Below, in pieces: positions 31,297 through 42,180 of a stretch of 64,000 bases of DNA. Where the stretch lies: the NCBI GenBank assembly GCA_001986395.2, contig MQVO02000004.1, positions 1,116,001 through 1,180,000 of the forward strand, read 5' to 3'. Numbering within the stretch: position 1 is the first letter of the stretch; the number at the start of each line of letters is the position of its first letter. The DNA is from Irpex lacteus. Lineage: Eukaryota; Basidiomycota; Agaricomycetes; Polyporales; Irpicaceae. The notes below the pieces were generated by a model. It saw only the letters and a list, made by a program, of their open reading frames with translations. It had not been told where the DNA came from and ran no database searches. The translations under genes were made by a program, and so were the position numbers.

Positions 31297-31492
31297 ACGT
31301 AGCCGTCAGAGTACTACACACAAGGCTAGCAGCTCCCGTCAATAAGGTTCAGGAACCCTCACCTCTCACACGATCGTTCTTCGAGGCGGCGAAGGCACCG
31401 GTCCCGGACTAGGCATTTTTTCCACGATTCTTTGACAGCTTACAGGCCAAACATACAAGCCCACAAGGAACCAGACGGTTCTTATAGCCTCC

Positions 31493-31598
31493 AATTCCGA
31501 ATTCCCAGCACATCCGTGATCCCCCTCCCTTCTGGAGTCCCCCCACACTCAGAATTCGGAATTCGTTGGCACGCCATACAGCTGGAATTCGGAATTCC
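31493..31598. repeat. cluster of AATTCCGAATTCC inverted motifs
   Basis: One forward copy (31493-31505) faces two inverse copies (31552-31564 and 31584-31598), giving a fold-back arrangement of about 105 bp. The same core recurs at 46851, 47741, 47829 and 60461 in this window. Confidence 0.6.
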
Positions 31599-31822
31599 TG
31601 CGCACGCAACTACGTACGTGTATAACGCAACTTAAAGATCGAGATGTTAGCTCGATACCTCTCAGATCAAACAGTGAAAGTTTTTGCTAGGAGCATAGCA
31701 GGAGATCGAGTAGACGAGAAGCAAGCGTAGCGAGTCGTGATAAAAGAGTTGGTGTTATACATGCGCAATTATGGTGATGGAATACATCCACTCTACAACT
31801 AGAGTACTAGATACCCGTAGAA

Positions 31823-33065
31823 CTAACCGCCATTCGTCTGAGGTCCCTGCCAAAGACCATAACTTGTCCCTGGATTAGTTTGCCAGAGCCTTATCGTGCC
31901 TGGAGGAGGTCAATCATCATTAGCGGCAGGACAAGAATGAAGTTGAAAAGACGTACCATCCTCTATATATTCATTATGATGGAAGAACAGAAGGACAAAA
32001 AGTGATGAGCGAGCGATCGTCCCCATATGTCGGGAAAATACACGTACCGCTACCGCTTGCAAACATCTCTCCATCAGGACTATATTCAACGCAATGCACC
32101 GGACCGTGGTGACCCTTCAAAACATCTCGCTCCGTCCCATCCAGACTGTGTACCCTTACCCACTCATCGCTCGTGCTACCTGTGACAAATCGATCCTGCG
32201 AGATCGGATGGATGGACGCTGACGAAGGCGCGTAGTTCAACGTAAGGCTGAGCGTCTGGTTGCCGTTGGGAAGAGCCGGTATGAACGATACAGTCTTGCC
32301 CGACGTCACAACCAGTCGATTGGTCTGCGCGGAGAGCTCCATTGAGGTGATCGGACCAGGGAAGGTCAGGCTTGTGGTAAGGTTCCTTGTGCGCAGATCC
32401 CACCACCTATGATTGGATGCAAAGGGAGATCAGTCATGCTGGCGTGTGGACAGCCTATAAGATTGGCATGCGTACTTGACAAGACCGTCCTCTCCAGCCG
32501 TTACACCTGTGTGCTCGCCGACCCACACTACGCTCTTGATCGTACCATCATGCGATACTGTGGCGCCGTTCTCGAAGAAGAAATCGGGCTCGGCATCCGG
32601 TCGTCGAAGATCGAACATTCGCACTTTCTTCTCCTGCCCTCCGGTCAAGAGATGTGATGTGCTCGGTGAGATAGCGACACTGCGAACGATATGATTGTGC
32701 GGGAACGAATGGAGCACTTCGCCACTGAACGTGTCCCAGATTTTTCTGTAAATGGATGACACGTGGATGATCAGCACGGTCATAATGAGTTATATGAGAA
32801 ACGCGACGTACGCAGTAAAATCAGCACTCCCCGAAGCAGCTCTAGATGTGTCCGGAGACAGCTTGCTGGACCACACCGCACCCTTGTGTCCGATAAAGGT
32901 ACCTATCCAATCGCCCGTCCACTCTCGCAGCATCGGATTTCCATCCTTGCAGCTGGAGATGAGCACATAAGTTCCATCTTCTTGGAGGGGTGAGAACGAG
33001 AGGTGAGTGACGGGTCGCGTGTGCCCTGGAGCCACGAGGGGGACTGCTTTATGAGGAAAAGACAT
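31823..33065 (-). CDS. STRAP: WD40 protein STRAP (serine-threonine kinase receptor-associated protein)
   Basis: Multi-exon gene of about 340 codons. From the start MSFPHKAVPLVAPGHTRPVT the chain has seven WD-type blades: LSFSPLQEDGTYVLISSCKD and MLREWTGDWIGTFIGHKGAV, SPDTSRAASGSADFTAKIWD, SPSTSHLLTGGQEKKVRMFD, DGTIKSVVWVGEHTGVTAGE with DGLVKWWDLRT, and HGPVHCVEYSPDGEMFASGS. The final exon gives IRLWQTNPGTSYGLWQGPQ, the STRAP ending. Relatives bind the SMN complex and act in snRNP handling, and in animals modulate TGF-beta receptors; in fungi the RNA role is the more likely. The start was taken at 33065 because the upstream extension of the frame is not WD-like. Confidence 0.9.
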
Positions 33066-35532
33066 GTGTAGGTGTACTAGGAATTCGTGATTTGTGAGTT
33101 CGTGAAAAGGCGTAAATCGTGCGACGTGAAATGATGCGTTGAATGGCAGAGTATGCGTGTCTTGCTGGCGGGAGGGCGGGCGGAGGCGCACTGCGCTCTG
33201 GCGGAAGAGAGACTTTGGCTGGCAGAAGGATGACTTTCAAGGAACGCGGTCAGCAGGCGGCACCTCGAGTGCCACACCACGTGGGTGATCGCTTCGGCGT
33301 TTGCCGTACCACCTTCGCGGCACCGTGACGAACTTCACACTTGAAGAACGAACAACTTGAACAACTTTTTATCGATGCCGGTCTCAAAGCAGGCATTCGC
33401 AACGACACTATGAGGGAAGACACTTGCAACGCTGGGTAACATAAGCGTACATCAATGTTCTGACGTCGTTTGTTGCCTGTTAACTCTTGCAACCAATCAC
33501 GACAGGCGTTGCGCGACTCAGAGGATTGTTGAACAGCACCCAATGGTCACGCGATGTGCTGTTGACTGCTCGAGGCAGTTAAAAATATGTATGTCTCACT
33601 CTTTGAGGGTGTAATCATTCTAACACTCACCCTACTTCAGAAACTCACTATAGCGACATCTCGCTGTTGATGACAACATGCGCCTTGAGTAGACCCATCA
33701 TTCGCTGGGCTTGGAGTTGCACTCTACGTGACCTATGGAAAGCTATCTCATCGTTGAAGACGGTCTAATTGTGTCATACTGACAGCGAGCAGTTGGTGGC
33801 TAGCATGGCCGTACAAAGGGCCACACTCCACACCTCACCTGGCTCGTGGGTCCATATCCGAGATCTCCATCCTCCAGTGGTAAGTGCCACTTTGACCCAA
33901 CTTTAATGCCAACTGTCTATCTGAAAATACGGCCAGTAAGCTCGCAGGTCGAGTGATGCCACAATGAGCAAACCGTCAAACTACATGCAACTCCAACACT
34001 CTCGTGTATTTTCCAGGGCATAGTGGAACGTTAGGTGTAGCGAACGTCCGCTGCTCCACCACGTACTCGTCAGAAAAGGCACACAAGCGACTAGCTCTGG
34101 AAGAATTTAACCGCAAAGTTCCTCGTAAATACGGTTGCATTGTGGCGCTAGTTCTACGCTACTCAAGACGCGTGTCAGAGCTTGTGAGAGCCTGTGGCAC
34201 CAATTGACGTCCCCGGAATAACACTCTTCTCATTCGCAATCGCACTAGTGTGTAATAGGTGAGCTAGATGCCATCGATCCAACTTTGACTCTAATTTCTT
34301 CTACTCTCATCCGACAGATCCCTTTAAGGCAGTGAATGTTAAGTCAAGTCATAACATCGGAACCCATTATACGGCGCACTGTACGTGCGGATGGAGCGGA
34401 GAGCAGGCTGGAACAATGCATTGCTCGGAAGCGATTCTGCGCTCCTAAACATCCGATGGGATATTCGCTCTAGGCCGTATGTTCCAGGATGCTGTCCAGT
34501 CGTGTGCGCTGAAAATAAGACATACCAAGACGCCTAGTCGCAGGCTGTAGGACCTGGATGAACGGTCAAATGTTTCAAATCAACGCATGGGCTCTAAGGG
34601 TACGTGATTCCCGGATTGTAGGTACCTGAATGGGAGCTGAGAGAGGCATGGGCGTCTTAAAGAGCACCGCGCACCCGAGTACCATGTTGGAGGCGGCGTA
34701 CCGGTAAGTGTTCTCAAGGCTGTCATAGTGAGGGCTTGTACTTTCTGAGCTTGCTAGTAGCTCGTGCCTGGCCTAGTGGTGGTTCCGATGGCTCTGTAGA
34801 ATCCAAAGTTCCAGGTTGAGTGTCAGAGAAAGCCCCAAGTTTAGGTACCAAAACTCCCAGGAAGTTCGATAAGCCACCGCCGCCAATAGATCTAACATGT
34901 GGTTTGTGTTGCGGGACCAGAAGTGCTAAACCGTACTTGCGTTCGAGCTGCGTCCCACCATGGCTTCGCGTTATGGCGCCTTCGAGGTCGGCGATCGCGA
35001 CGCGCTTGTGGAGGAGCGCGATCACGTGACGATATTCGCCAATGTTTTGACGGATGGCGTGCTTGTTGTCCACACCCAACTGCGCGAATTTTGGCGTGCG
35101 GACGGCTAGTCGCCCAACTTACGCCATCCATTCCAAGGATTCCTAATCATCCAGGAAAATGCATTTTCTCGTCTGGCGGGGGCTCTGTGACTTTTGCTCG
35201 CCACCGCGGACACTACTTGCAACATTACGCTCACCATCGTCCTCGCCGTAGCCAGAAGCCCGGCGCAAGTGACGTCCATCAGACGCGAACCTGCACAAGA
35301 AACGCCCGGCGTTGAGTTGGAAGGATCGCATCTCGCCCGCAATTCATCCAAGACTCCCCGTTTGGAGCGGGACAACTTCTTTCTTTTCCTGATCTGAACA
35401 GTTCGCCGTGCCTGGAGAATTGCTTCTCCCCCGATCCACTTCCACGGACGGGTATATATACACGACTCGGCGGGCTTACCAAGTCCTCCACCGCATTGCT
35501 TCTTCCCTCTTCCCTCCTCCCAACCTCCCGCC
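33066..35532. other. 2.5 kb spacer, no supported gene
   Basis: It holds the promoters of STRAP (left) and of the first sulfate permease (right). Reading frames up to 157 codons occur on both strands near 35.1-35.6 kb but overlap one another in all frames and start within the permease exon, so they look like GC-rich shadows. A 118-codon minus-strand frame at 34723-35079 is not recognised. On the permease side, tatatatacacg at 35453 lies about 80 bp before the ATG, a likely TATA region. Confidence 0.45.
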
Positions 35533-38357
35533 ATGACTTCCGCATATGCGAGAGTCAAACAATGGGGAAAGCGTGTCATAGGCTACCCCGAAGAACCCGT
35601 CCCCGTTGTCGGTGTTGCCCACTGGGTTCGCAACTTGTCGCAGAATCCTAAACGCGATGTAAGTGCACCTCGCAAGCTCCGACCCTGATCTGCTAATCAT
35701 GATCAATAGATACTCAATTATGCAGAGTCCCTCTTCCCCATAGTAGGATGGATTACCCGCTACAGTGAGTCTGAGGTCGTGACTTTTGCCTTGCGCGACC
35801 CTCACAAAATATCCAGACGTGGGATGGCTATCTGGCGACATTGTCGCTGGCCTTACTGTGGGAATCGTTGTCGTGCCCCAGAGCATGTCTTACGCACAGG
35901 TAATGAATCCTATCGCCACAAGCCAATCTTCACTGCTAATGACACTCGTGCCTGAAAATAGATTGCAACTCTCTCTCCGGAATATGGTCTCTACTCGGCC
36001 TTTGTTGGCGTACTTATCTACTGTGTGCGTAAAACTCCCCTTTTGGTACTTGCCATCATACTAACTCTGACACGGGGCGTACGCAGCTATTCGCAACGTC
36101 TAAAGATGTCTCCATTGGTCCCGTCGCCGTCATGTCTCTCACGATCTCGCAGATAATCAAGCACGTCGACAACAAGCACCCTGACCAATGGGAGGGACCA
36201 CAGATTGCTACCACGGTCGCCTTCATCTCCGGGTTTATCGTGCTTTGTATCGGTTTGCTCCGTCTCGGATGGCTCGTCGAATTCATCCCGCTTCCGGCTG
36301 TCAGTGGCTTCATGACCGGGTCCGCCATCAGTATTGTCGCCGGCCAGGTCCCGGGTCTCCTCGGTGAAAGTGGTTTCGAGTGAGTAATAGTACTCTTCAA
36401 CTATCATCTGCTGCTGACCATCTTGCAGCACTCGCGCCGCTACTTACAAGGTCATCATCAACTCCTTCAAGCATTTGCCAAGCGCCAAACTTGATGCAGC
36501 GTTCGGAGTAGTCGGTTTGTTCTCGCTCTACGCCATGCGTATAACCTTCGATTGGCTCTCAAGAAGATACCCAAGACGCAGTAAGTTTTGATACCTATGT
36601 CTATTCCAGTGCGCCCACTCACCTGTCCTCAGAACGCTTGTTCTTCTTCCTCTCGACATTCCGCAACGCTTTCGTCATCATTGTGCTTACGATCGCCTCG
36701 TGGCTCTACTGTCGCCACCGCAAGAGCAAGTCGGGCAAGTACCCCATCAAGATTTTGCAGACCGTCCCCAGCGGTCTGAGGCACGTCGGAACACCGAATA
36801 TCGACGGCGAATTGGTCTCCGCTCTTGCCTCCGAGCTCCCCGTAGCCACCATCATCCTGTTACTTGAGCATATCGCTATCTCCAAGTGTGAGTGTGTTTT
36901 CGGATGTACGCCGCCCAGCATTAGCTAACTTCTTTCTCAGCATTCGGTCGTGTTAACGGCTACAAGATCAATCCCAACCAAGAGCTGATTGCTATCGGCG
37001 TTACAAACACGGTGGGAACTGTGTTCGGCGCATACCCCGCCACAGGCTCCTTCTCGCGTTCGGCGTTGAAGTCCAAGTCCGGTGTCCGCACTCCTGCCGC
37101 CGGTATTCTCACTGCTGTCGTTGTCATTGTCGCATTGTATGGCCTTACACCCGCCTTCTTCTGGATCCCCAACGCTGGTCTCTCTGCCATCATCATCCAC
37201 GCTGTCGCCGATCTCGTCGCGCCTCCAAAGCAAGTCTATAACTTCTGGCGTGTTTCACCTCTTGAATTCTGCATTTGGACCGCCGCGGTCTTGGTTACTA
37301 TATTCTCCACTATTGAGAACGGTATCTACACTTCCATCTGCACATCCGCCGCCCTCTTGCTTGTTCGTATCGCCCGTCCTCGTGGATATTTCATGGGCAA
37401 GCTCAGTCTCCGATCCGCCGACCACAACGCTCAAGAGTCTCGCGATGTATACATTCCCCTCAATCCCAAGGCTTCCCTCCAGAACAGCTCCGTAAAGGTC
37501 CTGCCTCCCGCTCCCGGCGTCATCGTCTACCGCTTTGAAGAGAGCTTCGTCTACCCTAATTCCTCCATACTTAATTCCGAGATCGTCGACTACGTCAAGG
37601 CGAATATGCGTCGTGGTGTGGATGTGAGCAAGATCAGGCTCGCTGACAGACCTTGGAATGACCCTGGTCCTCGTCCTGGTCAAGACGAGAGCGCGGAGAA
37701 CAACAAGAAGCCTGAGCTGAAGGCTATTGTTCTTGACTTCTCTACTGTGTACGTCCCTAACATTCTTGATCTTTTCCGTTACGTTACTGACGTCGAATTT
37801 CAGCTCTCAAATTGATACCACTGCAGTGCAAGCTCTTGTTGACACTCGAGACGAGGTCGAGAGATGGGCAAACCATCCTGTCGAGGTATGTCCTACCAAA
37901 CTCCACACGTTCCTAACATTTCCTCACACGCCCTTCATAGTTCCACTTCGCCACCGTCCTCTCACCCTGGATTCGCCGAGCTCTCATCGCCGGTGGGTTC
38001 GGTATAGGGCGCAAAGGACGTACGCCACCAGAGATCGCGCCTGTCGTCGATCTCGGCGACGTCCGCAACGTTGAAGACCAGGATAACGACAGTGACAACG
38101 CCACCGGCGAGAAGATTGACCTGGAGTCGAACAGACAGCAGCCCATCACGGAGTTGCGCAGGGGATCGTCATCGTCGAACAGCGATGCAGCTATCACATA
38201 CGGCCAGCCCATATCACTGGAGAACACTCCCTTCTTCCACTTTGACGTCGTTGCTGCTGTGAAGGCCGCCGAGGGCAATCTGCTACACGACCTCACCAGG
38301 GCCCCAAGCTCCGACTCGGTGAACTCTGTGAATGGGAAACGTCCCATTCGCGAGTGA
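35533..38357 (+). CDS. SulP-family sulfate permease, copy 1
   Basis: Multi-exon gene of about 760 codons. The start MTSAYARVKQWGKRVIGYPE leads to a 10-14 helix transport core with the SulP signature VVPQSMSYAQIATLSPEYGL, FATSKDVSIGPVAVMSLTIS, VEFIPLPAVSGFMTGSAISI, LEHIAISKSFGRVNGYKINP and GAYPATGSFSRSALKSKSGV. The C-terminal STAS domain is present (KAIVLDFSTVSQIDTTAVQA), followed by an acidic, probably regulatory tail ending at NGKRPIRE. It should take up sulfate with protons at the plasma membrane. A close paralogue lies 5.2 kb downstream in opposite orientation (43547-46354), down to similar N-terminal and C-terminal ends (NTPFFHFDVVAAVKAAE here). In fungi such genes are repressed by good sulfur sources; no factor site was identified. 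Confidence 0.94.
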
Positions 38358-38718
38358 GCGTTGTAACATTATCTCGTTTGTTTCTCATGTTTCTGGACTT
38401 GGCCGTGGGTTTCCCTTGACATCCTTTCAAAAGTTCAAAGGCTACTTGCATACTATCGGAGTTGGTGATGGATGTCATTTGTCTCTGTTGTTGGATAGAG
38501 TGTTTAATCTAGCTGTAATCTTTACAATCATGTACGAGTAGGATACTTATTCTCGTTTCTCTTCATCTCTTTACGACCATCGCAATGATTCACACGCTTC
38601 TACCTCCGTACTACCGCTGTCTCTTCGTGTGCTTTTGCATCTCAGACCATGCAAGTGCTGTATGTCATCTCCGTCGGGTGATTCGCTGGGAAAAGGAGAA
38701 ACCTTCTGGCTCGAGATC

Positions 38719-39068
38719 TGTGAGAAACCCGGCGCTAGACGCGTGCACGAACACGAGGGATTGTGACGAGCAACGATCAAGCGACGGTAAACACGGGAAG
38801 CTTGTTCAGAACGCGAGGTGAGTGGGATAAATGTCGTATTCCGAGAAGCTTGAGGTTTTACAGGTATGTGTCTACAAGTTTATATACAGTTCTACTATCT
38901 AGTGCCACTCCGTGGCTTTCGCTCTTTACTAATCCTACAACAAAGAAACACGATAAGAAACTAATACAAGGTGAGTCAACTATCTACATATCTACGGCCG
39001 AAGGCCTTCGGGGTGGCACTGAACGACGTACAACGTCGTGACGACTTTGGCCAGCGCCTACCGTTACA
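38719..39068 (-). repeat. 3' LTR of the gag-only element
   Basis: The 350 bp copy is read on the minus strand as the 3' LTR. It contains a perfect 14 bp palindrome CCGAAGGCCTTCGG (near 38999-39012) and a hairpin acgacgt-ac-aacgtcgt-like fold (near 39025-39041). Confidence 0.93.
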
Positions 39069-39097
39069 TTCGCCCTCCAGGACTTGTGTACAAGTCC

Positions 39098-41539
39098 TCA
39101 ATACTCGGTGCTGGACTCTGTCGTCGAGTCTCCATCCGAACGGTAAGCTTTCGATTCATATTCTTCCTCAGAATAATTATCGTCTGATTGCTCATACGAA
39201 CCATAGTAGTGCGAACCTCGTCGATCGAGGTCAGAATCTGAGCGCCCTTCGCTCGGCGAAACACTATCAGTACTGGCAGGATCTTCGTCGTAATCTCTCC
39301 GAGAGCGATGAAAATATTGACTCTCTCGCCCTCCAGATTGCCCTCTTGCTGAGTGTCTGCCAATGTTGTTGTTCCTCCGAACTGCTGCAACCACCACATC
39401 GGGCTCGGCATCTGACTCAGAACGGCGAGACTCAATCTCTTCTTCGATGTCGCTCAGCTCCCGTTGTGATTGATCAGGTGAGTTTGTATGTTCACTTTCC
39501 GACCTGTCACTTTCTGAGTCTCTACCACCAAAGGTTGCTTTCGAAGAAAAATTCTCAGCAAAATTGTGTCTGAGTTCACTGTTGTTCCGTTCACGGCGAT
39601 AGTGCGACTCCATTGCGCGGTGAGAGCTCTCCTTCCGAGACGCGTACTTGACCAACTTTTCTAGGGACGATCTTTCCGGATTGAGACCCTTCTCGATTAG
39701 GTGTAAACGGAGGTACGTCTGAATACCATCCCAGAATATATAGGCGAGCTGAAGATCAGTAATATCAGAGAATCGGGTTGCCAGCTGCTGAATCTCGCGC
39801 ATGAAATCACGGACATCATCATCCTTGCCTTGTTTAGCTCGCATGAGCCTCTCACGAAGGCGCTCCTTGTAGTCGGTAGGGAAGCAGTAATCAAATAGTG
39901 CAATATACAGCTTTTTTATAGTCCATTTGTGCTGTCTTGTAGCAACATGGTTCATATAAAATCTACGTGCTATCCCCGACAAGAAATTGATGATGATCTT
40001 CAGTGCGAGGCGATCATCCAGACCTGTGAGTTCAAGATATGAATCAACCGAGAACACCCATTGGTCAAACTCCTCCAGGTCAGGCTGTCCGTCCCAGACG
40101 GAAGGTGGCGTGAGTTTCACACCTCTCATTGCCTTGCGAAGTTGACGGCGTTCGCGATTCTGTTTCGAATCTCTCTTAGATCTACTGTGATCAGTGCGAT
40201 CGAGCTTATCGCGCTCAATACTGGCGCCTTGAGACGACCTTCTCTCGGTACGTCTTTCCTCTGTGCTTGAAATCTCTTCGCTGCTCTCGTCATCTGAGCT
40301 AGTAGTAGTACTACTACTTGTGTCTGACTCGGGTGGTACTGATTTTCTGGACGATAACCGCCCCCTTGTCTTTCGCAGTTCTGGTTCTATACTGGCCCTG
40401 AACCACCCGCCCTCCGGAATCAACGATCGCTCTCGACCGAAGTCCCGAGGGGTCGAACGTGAGCCTCCCAAGTGTCTATGCGACGACTTCTGACTGCTCG
40501 CTCCACTTCCATTAGCATGGGGACTGTCCACAGTCAACCTTCTACGGTTGGCGGTTATCTCTTCCGGCTCACAGCTCACGGTACGTCGTAGCCACTCGCG
40601 CGGGCTTTCTGACCTCTGGTGCGCCCTCTGCTGTGATGTTCTCGAGCGAGGCTTTACTTGGGCATCAGAATCGGAGTCCTCGACCTCGATGCACGTGGCC
40701 ATCAGTCCGATTGCGAAGACCTTAGGCGGTTGCCGTTCAGCAGGCTCACTGGGTTGTAGCCATTCAGTGGGGATAGGACCATAAGGGTCGTCGTAGTCGT
40801 CGATGAGATCAGACCATGCTAAGGTGCGCCCTCCAGGCTTTGTTGTATCATTAAAATCGTACTGATTTACAACTTCTATGCTATCTGCGCATGTACTACT
40901 GGGAGGCGTGATGTCCCTTGACGCAACAATTGCCTCATTGGGCAGTGTTATACGCGAGATCAAACTACTCGCGCTTGCCACTAACAGGGAAGACTGTGCG
41001 TCGTCTACCCTGGATGGTGTTCCCACTACGTCGGGATCAACACACTCGCCGGCCGTCAACATAGGCTCGACAGTCGATGCCAAGAACTCAATCTCGGACA
41101 TCCAGCTGAGGGCAGGTGAGTCCATCTCAACCTTTGTATACCCAGGCTCTTCAGTCGTCGTCGCTTCTTCAGCGGACAGCACTGGATGGTCGGGCGGCAT
41201 CGCTTGTTCAGCGAGCGGCCCTGACTGGTCAGCCGACACCACTTCTTCAGCGGGCGGTACTGACTGGTCAGCCGTCAACGCCTGTTCGGCGGACAGTGCT
41301 GACAGGCACGGCACGCGCCACTTGACATCGAAGATCTCGTCGAGGGCAGAGGCGAATCGGGGGAGCTCAACCCCGAAAGGGAGCTGCATTAGCGTGTGTA
41401 AGAGTCCAACACGCAACCCGACCGTGCTGGGAAGACTACTACTACAGGGAGGGGAATGCTTCGGTACGTTGAAGCCAACCCCAACCGCGGCCGCCTCGAA
41501 CTTCGAGGTCCGGGTCATGTCGAGTACTGTGTAACACAT
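39098..41539 (-). CDS. Gag-like protein of the LTR element
   Basis: The single open frame has 813 codons, with ATG at 41539 (MCYTVLDMTRTSKFEAAAVG). Residues about 70-125 hold imperfect short repeats of the type (S/A)AEEA..ADQS (for example ALTADQSVPPAEEVVSADQS). A long Ser/Arg/Glu-rich region follows. The retrotransposon gag domain lies near residues 500-660: LRKAMRGVKLTPPSVWDGQP, DLEEFDQWVFSVDSYLELTG, ATRQHKWTIKKLYIALFDYC, RAKQGKDDDVRDFMREIQQL. The tail is rich in Ser, Asp and Arg. No CCHC zinc knuckle is seen. The domain resembles Ty3/gypsy gag of basidiomycetes. The large disordered flanks are unusual, and the frame has no damage. Confidence 0.88.
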   Translation of the reverse strand: MCYTVLDMTRTSKFEAAAVGVGFNVPKHSPPCSSSLPSTVGLRVGLLHTLMQLPFGVELPRFASALDEIFDVKWRVPCLSALSAEQALTADQSVPPAEEVVSADQSGPLAEQAMPPDHPVLSAEEATTTEEPGYTKVEMDSPALSWMSEIEFLASTVEPMLTAGECVDPDVVGTPSRVDDAQSSLLVASASSLISRITLPNEAIVASRDITPPSSTCADSIEVVNQYDFNDTTKPGGRTLAWSDLIDDYDDPYGPIPTEWLQPSEPAERQPPKVFAIGLMATCIEVEDSDSDAQVKPRSRTSQQRAHQRSESPREWLRRTVSCEPEEITANRRRLTVDSPHANGSGASSQKSSHRHLGGSRSTPRDFGRERSLIPEGGWFRASIEPELRKTRGRLSSRKSVPPESDTSSSTTTSSDDESSEEISSTEERRTERRSSQGASIERDKLDRTDHSRSKRDSKQNRERRQLRKAMRGVKLTPPSVWDGQPDLEEFDQWVFSVDSYLELTGLDDRLALKIIINFLSGIARRFYMNHVATRQHKWTIKKLYIALFDYCFPTDYKERLRERLMRAKQGKDDDVRDFMREIQQLATRFSDITDLQLAYIFWDGIQTYLRLHLIEKGLNPERSSLEKLVKYASRKESSHRAMESHYRRERNNSELRHNFAENFSSKATFGGRDSESDRSESEHTNSPDQSQRELSDIEEEIESRRSESDAEPDVVVAAVRRNNNIGRHSARGQSGGRESQYFHRSRRDYDEDPASTDSVSPSEGRSDSDLDRRGSHYYGSYEQSDDNYSEEEYESKAYRSDGDSTTESSTEY

Positions 41540-41630
41540 GTGGTTTATATACCGCGGTTATCTGGTAGCGTACGGGTGATCAATCCGACGCGTGAAACGA
41601 TGAATACGAGAAAAGAAACACTCAAAAAAA

Positions 41631-41980
41631 TGTGAGAAACCCGGCGCTAGACGCGTGCACGAACACGAGGGATTGTGACGAGCAACGATCAAGCGACGGT
41701 AAACACGGGAAGCTTGTTCAGAACGCGAGGTGAGTGGGATAAATGTCGTATTCCGAGAAGCTTGAGGTTTTACAGGTATGTGTCTACAAGTTTATATACA
41801 GTTCTACTATCTAGTGCCACTCCGTGGCTTTCGCTCTTTACTAATCCTACAACAAAGAAACACGATAAGAAACTAATACAAGGTGAGTCAACTATCTACA
41901 TATCTACGGCCGAAGGCCTTCGGGGTGGCACTGAACGACGTACAACGTCGTGACGACTTTGGCCAGCGCCTACCGTTACA
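41631..41980 (-). repeat. 5' LTR of the gag-only element
   Basis: The 350 bp match the other LTR with no difference seen, including the translated short frames inside. It ends 200 bp before the TACO1 start codon, which reads in the opposite direction to the element. Confidence 0.93.
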
Positions 41981-42180
41981 AGATCTGTGTCGAACCTCGA
42001 TCGGGCATGGATCTTCTTGACTCTGCCAGCCAATCATTTGATGCGCCTTTACGCATCAATTCTGGAAAGCGTCGGGATTAGGTTGATCGGCATGACCGGG
42101 ATCTGGAGACGCTTGTAGCTTGCTCTCTCGCTCGAGTCAATTGCTGTTCCGGACTTTGACTTCAAAACGCGTAAAGCGAC

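Larger units (their letters stand above)
30179..31822. other. 1.6 kb spacer with dispersed short repeats
   Basis: No gene is supported. The left part is the kinase promoter. A minus-strand frame at 31015-31296 reads sensibly in its second half (NLVGPVNGFYYVLDSKGRIL) but has no context. The motif AATTCCGAATTCC and its inverse occur three times at 31493-31505, 31552-31564 and 31584-31598. Confidence 0.5.
38719..41980 (-). mobile_element. gag-only LTR retrotransposon (non-autonomous)
   Basis: The 3262 bp element is bounded by two direct 350 bp LTRs that show no difference by eye and begin/end TG..CA. The 5 bp sequence agatc occurs directly before the left LTR (38714-38718) and directly after the right LTR (41981-41985), a clean target-site duplication. 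On the minus strand the only long frame is a gag-like protein of 813 codons; there is no RT, RNase H, integrase or protease. A purine-rich tract (ggagggcgaa) lies directly before the 3' LTR on that strand, fitting a polypurine tract. The sequence after the 5' LTR (ttttttgagtgtttc) does not look like the common TGG-starting primer site. It must rely on enzymes from another element. Confidence 0.93.

Noticed and set aside
34723..35079. 118-codon minus-strand frame
   Set aside because: Some protein-like composition (ALLHKRVAIADLEGAI) but no recognisable family, no splice partners and overlapping frames on the other strand.
40878..41534. 218-codon plus-strand frame in the LTR element
   Set aside because: It is antisense to the N-terminal part of the 813-codon gag and has no features of its own.
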